Part shown: positions 24,401 through 36,345 of the stretch, one piece after another
How the letters are laid out: each line of letters opens with the position of its first letter
Numbering within the stretch: position 1 is the stretch's first letter
From: Asterias amurensis
Lineage: Eukaryota > Echinodermata > Asteroidea > Forcipulatida > Asteriidae
DNA length: 64,000 nt
NCBI RefSeq assembly: GCF_032118995.1
Contig: NC_092654.1
Span: forward strand, 1,550,001-1,614,000
Direction of reading: 5' to 3'
The notes under the pieces: generated by a model
The model's input: the letters and a program-made list of their open reading frames with translations, nothing else
What the model was told of the DNA's origin: nothing
Databases searched by the model: none
Position numbers and translations under genes: made by a program

Positions 24401-27400
24401 ACAAACAAACCTCAAACCTTACCTGCAAGAAGCCACAAACAGATTCACATTCACACTTTCCCCTTCTTGGTGACATTTCTCTGTAGATATGATGGGCTCC
24501 TCCGCATTCACACCAGTCAAGATGGACATGAATGGTAACATTAAGGTAAGCACCTACTGCCTTCATTTGCCAGGCAAGTTCTTTTCACTGTTTGAAGTCT
24601 CTGTTAAAACTCTTTTTTTTAGAGCTGCTTATTTGTAATCTGCTTACTTGTAATCTGCTTACTTGTGATCTATCGTTCACTCTTTGTATATTTGTACAAT
24701 TATGTACAATTTAATTTTTTAATTTTTTTATTCTTGTTTGTCTTTTAAAACTTAGCCCTTGGGCTGCGATGTTTGAACTTTTAATAATAATAATATTGTA
24801 AAAATAAATTGAAGTAAATGTAGTTTATTTAAAAGGTCTATTGAAATATAGCTTACAATTGTTACAAAATAGTGGATTTTATGAATGGATTGTAAATTGT
24901 TTTTTTCTCTTAATGGTAATAATAATAACCAGTTATTATATGTTGCGCTCTTCACACCGGAAGGGCATCACAAAGCGCTTCCAACATCATTACCAGTGGT
25001 CCCTGGGCCTTAATTCATTCCTAAAACCATCTCAGTTGTGCGTTGGTTCTCTGCTGTGCCAAGAGAGTTTTCGAGACCATTTCAGAGGGTTTTCATCCCT
25101 CGGGAAAAATCAAACACTTTCGATCTTGGCTGTGCTCCGTGGTCATAATGGGTTGATGTGGCTGGCAGTCAGAGGCGCACTTGCATGCCTGCTTCTTGAA
25201 CACGTTGTAGCCGTGTCCTTCGCGAGTTAGGATGATTAGCCCCCCAAATTATTAAATTATTAGCTCCCTGGGGAGTATACAGCCCTCTGTTTTTTCTTTT
25301 CGTCACCTGTTCCAATAACTCCTCTTGGGGAATTCCAGATTCAAGAGCACTAAATTATTGACAAATTACACCCTTTTTCACTTTTTTTCATGAAGAAATT
25401 AAGACAGAAGTATTCCACGGATCCATCGGCTTTCTCATCTCTCCAAACCATTGTCCAACAAGAAGTACGGAGTAACGCTCATCAACTCAGGAACTCTGCA
25501 ACAGACGCTCTTATGTGGCTCCGAAGGTAATTGCTTTCAAAAAGTTCAGTTTGTATGCATTAAACTTTGCTTCACAAAGTGAAATAGACTAGGAGGCCAA
25601 GGGTTTGTGCGGTACTTTATAGGGGCAACATAGACAATTGCCTCCATGCCCGTGGTCATTGCCTTGATGGCCTCTTGCATGCCTGATACTTCATGGAGGC
25701 AGCAAAGGCAATTGCCTCCATGAGGCCGGTGGATTTTGTGCGATACTTCATGGGGCAACAAAGACATTTACCTCCACACCCCTGGTCATTGCCTTGGTGC
25801 CCCATGCAGGCCTGGTACTTCATGGAGGCAACAGAGGTATTTGTTGCCCTTGGTAATTGCCTTGGTGCCCTTTGATATAATCCAAGAGAAGGTTTTCAAA
25901 GTTCTGGCCTGTATCCTTCGTTTTTGAAAGGGCAAGGGCACCAAGGCATTTTCTCACTATGAGGAAATTGTACATATTTTACTAAAACGTTTCAAGTGCA
26001 CCAAGGCAAGGACTAGGGGGCATGGAGGTAATCGCCCGTGAAGTATCAGGCCTGAATGTTGCAAAACAAATTTTCTCAAATTGATTTTTCAAACTTGATT
26101 TCAGGGCCCTGGAGTTTATCCGAGAATTTCTTGTGGAGATTGAGAAAGGGGAGAAGAATCTGACAACGGCGGCGACGTCTGCTTACAAACGATCATTGCA
26201 TAAGTACCATGGCTGGGTCGTGCAGGGCGTGTTTTCGGTAAGTAGACCCCCCTCGTAGAATCATCTCACTGGTTCTCATAGCGACAGATTTATGAGCTCT
26301 AAGCCTGGGCGACTAGTGTCGTAGTCGTGAGTATTTGAGTTGCGACTAGTCGAGTAGTAAATTTCTCTAGTCGCCCAGGCCTAAAGAGAACCCACTCTAT
26401 TTTTGTGTAAAAAATAAAGTATAGATCCCTTGTACCAATAGACCCTTCCCATGAAATATGTAAATTGCACGTATCGCGTGCGCACTAACGTTTTGGTTGG
26501 CTGTTTTGTACACGGCTAATGGGTGCATGACGCAGACGCGATTGCGCGTCTGCTTAGTGCACAACTCTATGGCGTTTGGCAACAAACAGGGTCTGTACGC
26601 ATGCGTGAATGTAATCAGCATATTTCATGGGAAGGGTCCATTGCTGATGTCAAATAACGGTAATGACAGTTTTTGGTTTTACCCGTACACCAATGTGTGT
26701 TAGCATTGTATACCCTGTACTTTCCCCCGAGTGCTGTGAAAACAGGCATTTTACTCAGGTGGGATTCGAACCAGCAACCTTTGCAATGCTAGAGTGCTCA
26801 GTTATGTCTGTGTTTGCATGTCAAGCACAACTCATTGTTAGTTGTTGTCATCGACCTTTATCAAAATGCAGCCAATAAATGTCTTTTATTATTTCTGCTT
26901 TGTATATGAATGGGTGTTGAACTTTCAAACATAGCTCCACGTATCATGTAGAAGAATGCTTTTATCATTGGTTGTATTTCACATATCACTGTTTTTTTTT
27001 AGAAAGTTGTAATTCTTCAATATAGTTTTATTTTGCAGTGTGTATTTTTAACTTCTTACTTTAATTGATTGTGTGAGGCGCCTTTTTAGTCGGATTCTGC
27101 GCTCTATAAGATTCTGTATTATTATTATTATTATAATAGCTTGTAAATCTCAACTAAAAACTTGATATCTTGCAATTTCTCTCTCGTTGTATTGCATTTT
27201 TGTTGTATTTTGATTTGTTGTTGTTGATATTTTGTACTGTATTGTCTTAGGTGCTTTTAGCACTCTAAGGGTGGAAATGTGCACATTATAAGTTTAATTA
27301 TTATTATCATGAATATTGTTAATTTTAATCCTGATAATCAACAGGCTATATATTTTGCCTACTTTAGTCTGTTTTCAAATTACTATTTTCTATAAAAAAA

Positions 27401-28467
27401 GTGATTAAATAGCCTGAAATTTATATTAAAGACACTGGACACTATAGGTAATTGTCAAAGACCAGTATTCTCACTTGGTGTATCTCAACATATGCATAAA
27501 ATGACAAACCTGTGCAAGTTTGAACTTGACCGATCGTCGAAGTTGCGAGATAATAATGAAAGAAAAAAACACCCTTGTCACACGAAGTTGTGTGCTTTCA
27601 GATGCTTGATTTCGAGACGTCAACTTCTAAATCTAAGGTCTCGAAATTAAATTTACAAAAAATTACTTTGTTCTCGAAAACTACGTTACTTTAGAGGGAG
27701 CCGTTTCTCACAATGTTTTATACTATCAACCTCTCCCCATCTTACCAAGTGAGGTTTTATGCTAATAATTATTTGGACAATTACCAAGCGTGTACCGTGC
27801 CTTTTAAGCTTACACCATGTGTACATGCAGGTCGGTTCTTGTACTCAGTAAAACATTCTTCTTGTTTCCAAGGATTCAATATCATGCCTGCTCCCTGTTT
27901 AATTCCATCTCCCAAACCAACCCTTCCATTGACATATTCCACCAATCCATCTCTGCCTTCAAAGTCCAAGTCAAGCAAGTGATCCAGCCCTCCCCCTCAC
28001 TCATCTTGCCACCCCAGTTCATTATGGGTCTTGCATGTTTTCTGTCTGTTCTATTTTTGGGTTTTGCCCCCTCTTGTCATGTATGTGTTTTGTTAACTTC
28101 CTATAATTTATTGTTAGATTTTACTGTTTTATAATGTTAAGTATTTTTGGATATTGTATAGGCCTAAAATATTGTATAGGCCTAAAATAAAATAAAATAA
28201 AATAAAAATAAGAAAATCATCACATACTATTTGCAATTGCATTATCTCACACGTATTTATTATTATCACCAGCTGGCCGTCCGAGCAGCACCATTCTACG
28301 AGGATTTCATCAAATGTCTCTTGATCAATCCTGAGGACATGGACGCCGGGGGAGAAGAACAGGTCCTGGCCGACCTCAGGGTGAGTGTCAAACCCATGGG
28401 CATGGTGGTCGACGATCTTAGACAATATTACTACACTGAGAATCTGGAGAGCCAAGCACAGGTATGA
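15418..28467 (+). CDS. PLEKHA8: PLEKHA8/FAPP2: PH plus glycolipid-transfer protein, 12 exons, complete
   Basis: Carries glucosylceramide from early Golgi to the trans-Golgi. Its PH domain binds PI4P and Arf1 and its GLTP domain holds the lipid. Exons: 15418-15457, 16286-16402, 17319-17471, 18037-18158, 18917-19072, 21715-21755, 22459-22782, 23489-23574, 24487-24545, 25396-25526, 26105-26237, 28273-28467; 518 aa (human 519). [12 protein letters not shown] matches the family start; an in-frame ATG three codons upstream is possible. PH (1-93) keeps the K7 and R18 phosphoinositide residues, the W8/Y11 membrane wedge, and the Arf-contact E50 and H54. A Pro/Ser-rich linker covers about 210-300. GLTP (about 310-518) keeps D360 and N364 (KMDMNGNIK), W407 (LMWLRR) and H445 (KYHGWVV), the glycolipid headgroup site. 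Residue numbering equals human at W407. The C-terminus is ENLESQAQV. Introns hold SINEs and MITEs. Confidence 0.96.
15655..15960 (+). mobile_element. SINE-3, tRNA-like
   Basis: CACGTGGTCCAGTGGGTTAC head and AGGTTGTGGGTTTTGAATC B-box, then a body with GAGAGTTTGGGAGAGG. Fragments lie at 47905-47980 and 51170-51345. PLEKHA8 intron 1. Confidence 0.7.
16471..16636. mobile_element. Family I MITE, right end eroded
   Basis: AAAGCCCTGTTCATACTTCC left end and the TGACGTCACAAATTTGCAAC core. PLEKHA8 intron 2. Confidence 0.65.
17010..17275 (-). mobile_element. SINE-1, reverse
   Basis: GGGAGTATACAGCCTGTGC and the reverse B-box GGGACTCTAACCCACACTC. Ends 44 bp before PLEKHA8 exon 3. Confidence 0.75.
18213..18423. 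mobile_element. Foldback MITE in PLEKHA8 intron 4
   Basis: CCACAGCAATAGTAATATCC at the left and the inverse of CCACAGCAATAGACTGATCC at the right, bordered by CTCCGCCC blocks. Confidence 0.65.
19148..19337. mobile_element. Family I MITE
   Basis: TAAGCCTGGTTCATACTTCC to GAAGTATGAACCGGGCTTAA; abuts a family A copy at its TTAA. Confidence 0.75.
19338..19714 (-). mobile_element. Family A MITE (TTAA type), full length
   Basis: Inverted termini GGCAATGGACACTATTGG / CCAATAGTGTCCATTG lie beside TTAA on both sides. The core carries the short family palindrome around the GAGGTCTCGAAATCA motif. It sits immediately after a family I element in PLEKHA8 intron 5. Confidence 0.85.
19898..20455 (-). mobile_element. 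SINE-2, reverse, split by the hAT MITE
   Basis: Body TTTACCCATACACCAATG and head GCCACTAAACCACCTGGC. The B-box GGGATTTGAACCCATGAC is cut by the 392-bp hAT element. Confidence 0.75.
19995..20386. mobile_element. hAT-type MITE with 8-bp target duplication
   Basis: Ends TAAGCTTGGGCAATAT / ATATCGCCCAAGCTTA and AATGGGAT on both sides (19987-19994 and 20387-20394). The interior is rich in ATATCGCGATAT palindromes. It lies inside a tRNA-like SINE, next to its B-box. Confidence 0.9.
20411..20746. repeat. Tandem duplication of about 198 bp
   Basis: CACCTGGCTTGATTACTGCA and the next 95 bases occur at 20441 and again near 20638. Copy 2 continues past the family J insertion at 21133. Confidence 0.85.
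20747..21128. mobile_element. Family J palindromic MITE at TTAA with an empty-site paralogue beside it
   Basis: Ends AGGAACACGTTGCCTTGG / CCAAGGCAACGTGTTCCT; centre GGGAGTCAAAATTTTGACTC. TTAA at 20743-20746 and 21129-21132. The uninterrupted flank occurs at about 20532-20540. Confidence 0.92.
21531..21585. repeat. AATTG/CAATT pentanucleotide microsatellite
   Basis: Runs of AATTC/AATTG repeats switch orientation once, making a short foldback in PLEKHA8 intron 5. Confidence 0.8.
21909..22161. mobile_element. Family H foldback element, diverged
   Basis: GTACGTTCGATTAGCTTCCC at the left pairs with GGGGAAGCTAATCAAACGCA at the right. PLEKHA8 intron 6. Confidence 0.65.
22166..22303. mobile_element. 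Family I MITE, diverged
   Basis: TAAAGCATGGTTCATACTTC to GAGGTATGAACTGGGCTTAA. PLEKHA8 intron 6. Confidence 0.65.
23233..23395. repeat. Third 21-bp tandem array, PLEKHA8 intron 7
   Basis: Seven to eight degenerate units of the form CACAATTCGCGCATATCAGCC. Alternate units are more alike, hinting at a 42-bp higher-order period. Confidence 0.75.
23727..24082 (+). mobile_element. Family A MITE
   Basis: Starts after TTAA with GACATTGGACACTATCGG and ends CCAATAGTGTCCACTGCC. The right TTAA is degraded. PLEKHA8 intron 8. Confidence 0.85.
24130..24395 (+). mobile_element. SINE-3
   Basis: GAGTTCGAATCCCCAGTTAA B-box and GTTTATATCCCCTTGGTGGA 3' part, ending in an AAACAAACAAAC tail. PLEKHA8 intron 8. 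Confidence 0.65.
24944..25290 (-). mobile_element. SINE-1, reverse, interrupted
   Basis: CAAAGCGCTTCCAACATCAT and CTCCCTGGGGAGTATACAGC are separated by about 200 bp of other sequence. PLEKHA8 intron 9. Confidence 0.6.
25572..26055. repeat. Family N repeat cluster with internal tandem units, PLEKHA8 intron 10
   Basis: Roughly 80-100-bp units built on CTTCATGGAGGCAACA and GTCATTGCCTTGGTGCCC recur at least three times. A reverse-oriented partner (GGGCACCAAGGCA) ends the block. Related single copies lie near 480-650, 905-985, 3420-3590, 4595-4730, 32730-32800, 35795-35915 and 37370-37440. Confidence 0.7.
26302..26384. mobile_element. Short foldback element
   Basis: AAGCCTGGGCGACTAG to CTAGTCGCCCAGGCCT. 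A longer relative appears at 28507-28802. Confidence 0.65.
26432..26641. mobile_element. Family K MITE
   Basis: CAATAGACCCTTCCCATGAA at the left and TTCATGGGAAGGGTCCATTG at the right. PLEKHA8 intron 11. Confidence 0.8.
26672..26800 (-). mobile_element. SINE-2, reverse
   Basis: TTTACCCGTACACCAATG and the reverse B-box GGTGGGATTCGAACC. PLEKHA8 intron 11. Confidence 0.7.
27430..27803 (+). mobile_element. Family A MITE, TTAA on both sides
   Basis: Termini AGACACTGGACACTATAGG and CGTGTACCGTGCCT flank the usual core. PLEKHA8 intron 11. Confidence 0.85.
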
Positions 28468-30570
28468 GTTGCATCAACTTAGGTCAAAGGTCACATTGCC
28501 TAAAGTAAGCCTTAGTGCGACTAGACTTCTACAAAAATAGTTGCAACTACTACAAAAAATTTTTCGCGACTACCTGTTTGGTGAAACAATTGTGTCTCTC
28601 ATGACTATTCACAACAATATAATTTACTTACAAAACACAATCAGACATCAGTGACACAATCCTTCAATCCTTTTAGAGTGAATTTTATTATATTGCCCCT
28701 GCTGCAAACATGGCGCAATCCATCATGCAAAATAGAAACACGTCATGACTAGTGTCCAGGCTTGCTACTAGAGTGGCAAATTTCACTAGTTGCCTAGGCC
28801 TATTCTCAAGGTCACAGAAAGGTCACATCGTTCAAAGGTCAGTTACTCTTTTGAGTTGCCTGCTTGTTTTAATGTTTAATGAATAGGGTGTATAAAGATA
28901 TTAAATATATAAATTATAATATATTTTATGGTAATGTGGAGGGATTTGAATTTTGTTTGTTTGATTTGTGGGATCTTTGAAAACGAATAGTATGTACAGA
29001 CTTACTCTATGAGTAGAATTCTTGGGAATTTTCTCTGAATTAGGCCCCTACAGGTAAAATTTAACTGCTGGTCACATGTTCAAATTAAACTCGATGGATA
29101 GGGCAATTCGTTTTGGTCCATCCTAGCCTGAACATCTGATGTTACACTTTGAGGCTCTTGAACTACGCCAGAGATCTGCCTTGAGCCTCCATTCATAATC
29201 ACCTTTGACCTCCCATTCATTTCACATGGCCTTTATGGTCCTGGAGATTCACAGCTAAATCTGATGTACATGTGTATACGTATAAAGTCAATACCTTGCG
29301 GATGAAGACAGGGGGCTAGTCTAGGTCCAACCTACCCTGGCAAATATTTATGAAAGCGCCCTCTGGGTGGCCGGCACCACTCACAACAGATACGGTGCAG
29401 CTAGCCTGAATATCTGACGTCACATATCGAGACTCGTTAATAACGCAAGAGAGTTGCCCCAGCCTAGGTCAATCCCCGCCCATATGCATATTTAACCTAC
29501 ATTAAGTACAGAGTATACGTCTGTGCTAAACACACACCGGTGTATGGGTAAAAACCCAAAATTAATAACCTACATTCGTTTCACGACGCTGCACAATCAG
29601 ACAACCAAATTTAAGCTGTTTTTTTATTGGTCCGAGGTGACGTTTGTCAGCTGCACACTCGCATCACCCCTGGACCAATCAAACACAGATATGTAAAGCT
29701 ATGTCACTGCACGTTTATCGTTGACATCATTGTGTCCAATGAAATCACTGTTTGTGAAAACTGGTAACTGTCTTTATCCTTACGGATAAAGAGATAGGGG
29801 CCTAGTGTACTGTGCAGCAAGCCAGATGCTATGATGTAATTGGTCAATGCATGAAGGAGCGGTCTATTAGGCCAACCAAAATAAATAACATGTTGCGCGT
29901 CCCCACCTGCTCAAATTTTGGACGCCATGCCGATTTTTTTTTTGTAATTTGTGATTAAAGTTTTTTCTTTGTTTGACGAATTTGAGTTATCGAAGTGAGT
30001 CCAGAAAATCCACTCCACAAAAAGTATTTATAAAAAGTCAACATTGTGTATTAAACTTTGCTATAAACTATTACCGGTACCATCTGTTTTAGATTGCATT
30101 TATGGCTCTCCATAGTTTTCCAACCTCCGATGTCAAAAACCTGGGGCTGTGATGTTGCAATAGCAAGGTCTATCAATCTCGTTAAAAAGAAATTTCACAA
30201 ATTCAAAAAAAAACCAAGTCCGAACGAGCAACATGGTATTTATTTTACTTTGCATAACATGTATGTGGTGCTCTTGCAGGACACCTTTTCGGTCAATCTC
30301 AACTACTTAATATTACTACTTACTTTTGCAAACATTTTCATAGACATGTTTTTACTTTGTGTGTTTTTTTCTGTATGAAATATTGTTTCTGTAGACATTA
30401 AGACAAAATCTCAACATGTTGTTTTACAAACTGGTTTTGTTGCAACTGCTGAGGGGACCTTTTTCGGTCACTGACATTGACTGGAAAACCCAAAGTATAA
30501 TGCACTTTTCTCAGGTTTTAAGGTCACATTTCGCTGCACAACTTATTGAAGTATTAACTGTAGGCATTAA

Positions 30571-30937
30571 AGGCGCCGGACATTATTGGTTATTACTCAA
30601 AATAATTGTTAGCATAAAAACTTACTTGGTAACGAGTAATGGAGGGGTCTGTTGATAGTATAAAACATTGTGAGAAAACGGCTCCCTCTGAAGTAACGTA
30701 GTTTTTGAGGAAGAAGTAATTTCTCACTAAAATTGTTGACTTTAAACAAGACCTGAATTCAAGCATCTGAAAGCACACAACTTGTGCGACAAGGGTGTTT
30801 TTTCTTCCATTATTCCCTCACAACTTCGATGACCAATTGATTTCAAATTTTCACAGGTTTGTTATTTTGTGCATTATGTTGAGATACACCAAGTTAGAAG
30901 ACTGGTCTTTGACAATTACCAAAGGTGTCCAGTGCCT
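30571..30937 (-). mobile_element. Family A MITE, TTAA on both sides
   Basis: GGCGCCGGACATTATTGG at the left and GGTGTCCAGTGCCT at the right. It lies between two copies of a roughly 125-bp direct repeat (30416-30545 and 30962-31075). Confidence 0.85.
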
Positions 30938-32112
30938 TTAAGAAAAAACTCAGCGTGATGTATTATAAACTTTGATAACAGCTGAGGGAACTATTTTGGT
31001 CACTGACTTTGACTGAAAAACCCAAAATAATGTGCATTTTTCTCAGACTTCGAGGTCACATTTGGCTGCACAAATGGAGAGAAGTTTAATTTGATTGTCA
31101 CACGGTATCTGAAATGCAATCAGTGGATCGTTTCTCCAAACAAGGACTTACAAAAAATAATTCTTCCTTGAAAAACTTTCAATACAAAACTAACGATCCG
31201 TCGCAGAAACTGGGTCCACCAACCAAACCACCCCAAGCCCCCTTTCCCACACAAATACACATAATAGAGATTTCACCAAGCCCCTAATCTGTGTGTTTTG
31301 AAATGCTAGCAATTCCATTCAAAACTAATGATCCGTTGCGTAGGTCTCAGATGTAGGCTGCTTCTGTGAACCCTCCCTCACCAGCGCCCCCCCCCCCTCA
31401 CCAGCGCCCCCCCCCCCCCGACCATTTACAAACAGTGGTCACGGAAGTTTCACTGCATTTGGCTGAATAGAAACAGTATTGGGCTTTGAGCTGTGGAACT
31501 GATCCATTATTTTCTAGTGAAATTTTGTTGCTGATGAGGTCAATCTTTTATCTAACTTTGTGACCACTTGTGACATAAGATCGTCTTAAATTTGGAAAAA
31601 CTCAAATTTTACGTTTGAAAATGTTCAAATATTAAAATTCAGGTTTGTTCTTTCTTTTTTAAGGTGTCTTGTACCTCTGTGAATTGAGTTATCTTTTTTT
31701 TTTTTTGCTGTATTTTTTTTATATATTTTTTTAGAGACATAGGAGGTTTAACACCTAAAATGGGTGTTAGACTGGGTGGGTATTTTGTTGTATACCCGTT
31801 TAGGTTCAGTACCATGTGGGTATGTACTGCATGATATCACGTGAAGTTTCCATGATACTATTAATTGATACACATTCCATAGGCTTAACAAGTACATTTT
31901 GTTTATATAGAAGTGTCTGAAAACATACCCCCCCCAAAAAAAAACCACAAAAAAAAACACTGGGCCGAATTTCATGGCTCTGCTTACTCTAAGCAAAGAA
32001 TCTGCACTTACAGAAACAGGGAATTCGTCAAGCGAATTTGGGACTGAATATGTTAAATAACCAGGGATGAGATTGTTCAGACTTTTGGCTGAATTCAGAC
32101 TTTTTATGTCGG

Positions 32113-32283
32113 CCTACAGCCGATTTCACGAAATGCTAGGATAAATCCTATCTCGAGTTAAGACGAGTAACCTCGTCCTAACTTAATCTCAAGGTCTGCA
32201 TGCTACAGTGCAGGGTGGGGACTCGTAATAAGTCCTAAGATTAATCTTAAGTTAGGAAGAGTTTGGTGAAATCAACGGCTGGT
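32113..32283. mobile_element. Family F palindromic element
   Basis: GATTTCACGAAATGC start and GTTTGGTGAAATCAAC end, with the AGGACGAGTAACTCGTCCTA palindrome within. Confidence 0.75.
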
Positions 32284-33424
32284 GAAGAAACTCAGACAAT
32301 ATTTTTCCCACAAATAAAGAAATCCTGGTCATTGGTCTACCTCTCTGGTGCTTTGGATACTGTTTTCAAAAGCTCATTGAAATCTATAACCCCAGGGGTT
32401 ACCAAACGGTAGAAATGGCATCATTTCAACATACCTTTGAATTTGTATCCAAGTTTTAGACTTTTTCGTTAGTAATGACTCTCACCCCTGAATAATCTAC
32501 TACCACTAAAAACTCATCTTTATTTCACAGCTATAATGATCTGTTTGTTTTAATGTTCTTTTCTTTCTTTTTACTTAATTCTGTTTTTGATTTTGAGGTG
32601 CTGCGTACTTATTTTTTTAAACTACCATTTCCGGTGGAAATAATAATAATAAGAACACATATAGTGCACCGGTATCCACCACAAGTGATGCTCATGGCGC
32701 AAGGGAGAAACACAACAAATAATTTATATCTTGAAGGAAAATTTTGAAGGGGCACCAAGGCCTAAAAGGCCATGTTAGCTTCCATATAATTTCAGGCCTC
32801 GGTTTATAAAATTCTGAAAAACCCTATTTTCAGTTTCTGTTTTCATTGTAACGTGATTACCATAGAATTATTTTGTCTTGACATGTCTGATATTTTGAAA
32901 TATATTGTGTTATAAATGAAATATAATTTTTACACTTTGTTTTCCGTTACCTTTTCTCGGTCACAAGGGTGTTAATTAATTATTATGAGGTCACATTTAT
33001 GATGTAAATGGTCAGCGTTTTAGTAGAGGTAAAATAGCATAGAAAAAAGAACCTAATATTTCAAAAAATTACGAAGTATAAATGTTAATATTAAAATTGC
33101 AATATGAAACTTTGTAATAAACTATTGTTTAAGATGATTATGGGCATACATCATAAACTGTAACTATATATAAATAGTGTTAGTACTTGCATGGAAATGT
33201 GACGGTTAGAAAAATTAAAGAAAGAACAAAAATGAAAAACAAATGTATTAAAATAAAAACTTGTCGTGAATTAAGCTTATGGTCGACTTATAAATGAGAG
33301 ACAATGGGTTTCCACATCGAAAGTGAACAGTTTAAAAAAATGCATGTAAATATTTTATTTTCAGGGTCATTACGCTTGCTATACACGCACTGTATATTAT
33401 ATTGGTATTTTACAGACCCTTTAA

Positions 33425-33790
33425 AGCAATCGCACAACATCGGTAAACAGTTTTGTCCAACGGCCCACACTTCGTTTATCACAACTTGTATATAAAATAA
33501 CAAACCTGTGAAAATTTAGGCTCAATTGGTCATCGGAGTCGGGAGAAAATAACGGGAAAACCCACCCTTGTTTCCGCATGTTTTGCCGTGTCATGACATG
33601 TGTTTCAAATAAATTCGTAATTCTCGCTATCGAGAACTGATATTGTTTTAATGTTTTCTCAAAATGTGAAGCATTTCATGGAATAATATTTCAAGGGAAG
33701 TCTTTCACCATTACCTTCTATAAACCCGTAAGTAATTTTTAAATCTGTGAACTTTTAATTTTTTTTCTGTTCAGAAAGTGTCCAATGGCT
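33425..33790 (+). mobile_element. Family C MITE, TTAA on both sides
   Basis: Same ends and middle as the copy at 5450; 366 bp, no coding capacity. Confidence 0.88.
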
Positions 33791-35217
33791 TTAAAAATAA
33801 AAAGATAGGTAATCATTTTGTTTATAAAATATGAATAATTGTACATTTTTAACACTTTCTTCAGAAGCATTTTCCCCAAAATATTTCTTCAGAGTAAAAA
33901 TACAATGTTCCTTAAACATTTCACAATGAAAGAAGCTTGCTACATAAAAACAAAAATGACCACTATCATAATCATTATTATTGTTAAAATTATTTACTCG
34001 GCATTTTAATATGAAAAATACAAAATACAAAAAGAACAATAAACAATAAGCCAATGTCACCTGCCTGGAATTAAAAAAGTTCACTAAATAACTGCGACTC
34101 AAAAGTCTACGGCCTCAATTCTACTGGTTACATAAAATTAAATTAAATTCCCCCCAAATGACAAGAATACAAACGGCAGCATGCTCTAAAAATATACATA
34201 TAAAAAATGCACTAAATACAAAATTCCAAATAGTGCACACAATCAATTTCCTTGACACAATCCAATCTGCTAGGTGATGTTTTTCAGTTCCTTACTTCAT
34301 GATATTTTCACATGTGGATTAGACTTGTAGCAAGTCATCCAATTGCTGTCGCGATGCATGGTCTCACAAAACTTTAGTACTGCTCTCGCGCTTTTACTGC
34401 TCTTGCGGTATTACTGCTCTCCCGACTACTGACCCGTTTAAACGGGCCAAAGTCGCGGCCGCGAGACCAGTAGCGCAGCAGTCTCCCACGCTATACTCGT
34501 GACAAGCTTTGAATGACTTCTCTACAAGTCTTTTGATTGGATAGTGTCTGTAGGCATGAATGAACTCTTCAAAAAATTCTTGTTATGCTTGTAATAAGAA
34601 AACAACAAGTCATTTTGTTTGCTCCGAATATTTTTCCTGGGAGGGTGGAAGGGGGCGGTGAGATCGGATTTGTTAAGCGTGTATAATTTTCATCTTAAAA
34701 AACAACTTTAGTATGCTTTGAAATTTGTTGTTATTTGTTTTTGTTTTTCAGGGGGGAGGGTGTGAAGATGCGGGGGCCGGCGGGATGTGGTTTCAGGAAC
34801 GAATGCGGGGGCGAGGGACGCTATTTAAGCGTATACGTGTGATTTTTTACTTGTGCGTGCAAGCAAATATTTTTGGGGTACATGTATATCAAGATAAAAG
34901 CAAATCAGTGTGGTGGCTTTACTTATATTGTGCGCTTTACTATGGTCTAGTAGTTTCAAGAAAAAAACACACAGTTGACAAAAGTGTACTGCGACCCTTG
35001 TGGTACTTTCGCTCTAGGCATGTTTTGGGGTTGACTTGTTCGCAATCATTTTACAAACTTTTGATCTGCTCCCTTAAATGCACCCGGGGGGGGGGGGGGG
35101 GGGGAATACATTCACAACTCACAATTGAAATTCATTTCTAGAATAATGTGTGAACTACAAATCTTTGGAACAATTTGGAACAGACTGTCATTATAACAAG
35201 ATTGCTAGGACTGGCAA

Positions 35218-35455
35218 GGGCCCAATTTCATAGAGCTGCTAAGCACAAAAAGAAATTACTCAGCATGAAATTTCTTCCTTGATAAAAACAGGATTACCAA
35301 ACAAATTTCCATTTGTTGCATATGTCTTGATACTGGTAATTCAGCTATTGTTTGCTTATCCTGAAAATAAAGTGGAAATGTGGTCGGTAATTCTGTTTTC
35401 AAAATTTGTATGCTAAGCAAATTTTTGTGCTTAGCAGCTCTATGTTATTGGGCCC
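35218..35455. mobile_element. Family E MITE
   Basis: GGGCCCAATTTCATAGAGC at the left and the inverse at the right; foldback structure without coding capacity. Confidence 0.85.
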
Positions 35456-35949
35456 TGGTTACCTCATTAAGGGGAAAGCAAAACAAACAAACACAAAGCG
35501 GAAATGAGATTCTGGATATCATAATGACTCTTTATAAGTAGAACCTCTTAGCAGTGTTCTTTATGAAGAGGGTTGATTGTATAAAGTAGCTGTTCAAAGA
35601 GTCGTAAACACTAATATAGTGTTTACGAGAAAACTATGAGCAACTTGTGAAGTATAGTTTATGAACAAATCCTAGGAAGTTGAATGGGCTGGTGAGGCTT
35701 GTGTTTCCTTGAGAAGATAATTGTAGTGATTGTCACTATAAATAATGTATGTATGGGAGTTCAACAGGTCTGTGGTCTGTAAGGCAGACGCAAGGCACCG
35801 AGGCATTTTCTCCTTGGTAAAGGAAATTGTAAATTTATACTAGAGCACCTAGGCAATGACCAGGGGGCATGGAGGCAACCGCCTTCATTCCCTCCATGAA
35901 GTATCGGGCCTGGTTAGAAGTTGTCACTTATCTCCCTTCCACTTTAATA

Positions 35950-36345
35950 TCTCTTAATAAAGGTTCAAGATGCGCAACAGGCAAGAGAGAGTAACTTGGC
36001 CCTAGTCTTGGTTCAAAGTCATTTCAGTTGTGTAATCACAAATCCATTGAGCTTGTTCAGCAGAGAGTTGATTCGAATCCCCGAACTGACACTTGTGTCT
36101 TTGAGCAAGACACTTAACCAAAAAGCAATCTCTCCACCCAGGGGTAAATCTGTACCTGTGAGGGCAGAGATGGTTCTGGTGATTGATTAGCTTAGTGCGT
36201 TACATATTTGGCAGCACAGGCTGTATACTCCCCCAGGGAGCTGAGATGGTGTAAGGAATGATTCAAGGCCAAGTGACGAGGGGTAATAATGTTGAAGTGC
36301 CATGAGCGTCACAACCTGAGCGCTATATAAGAAGCCACTATTATT
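35950..36345 (+). mobile_element. SINE-1
   Basis: B-box region TGATTCGAATCCCCGAAC, body GGCTGTATACTCCCCCAGGG, ending in a TTATTA tail. The 5' tRNA part is diverged. Confidence 0.75.

Noticed and set aside
34725-35141. 138-codon plus-strand frame near a G run
   Set aside because: Low-complexity ends, no domain, no splice or promoter support.
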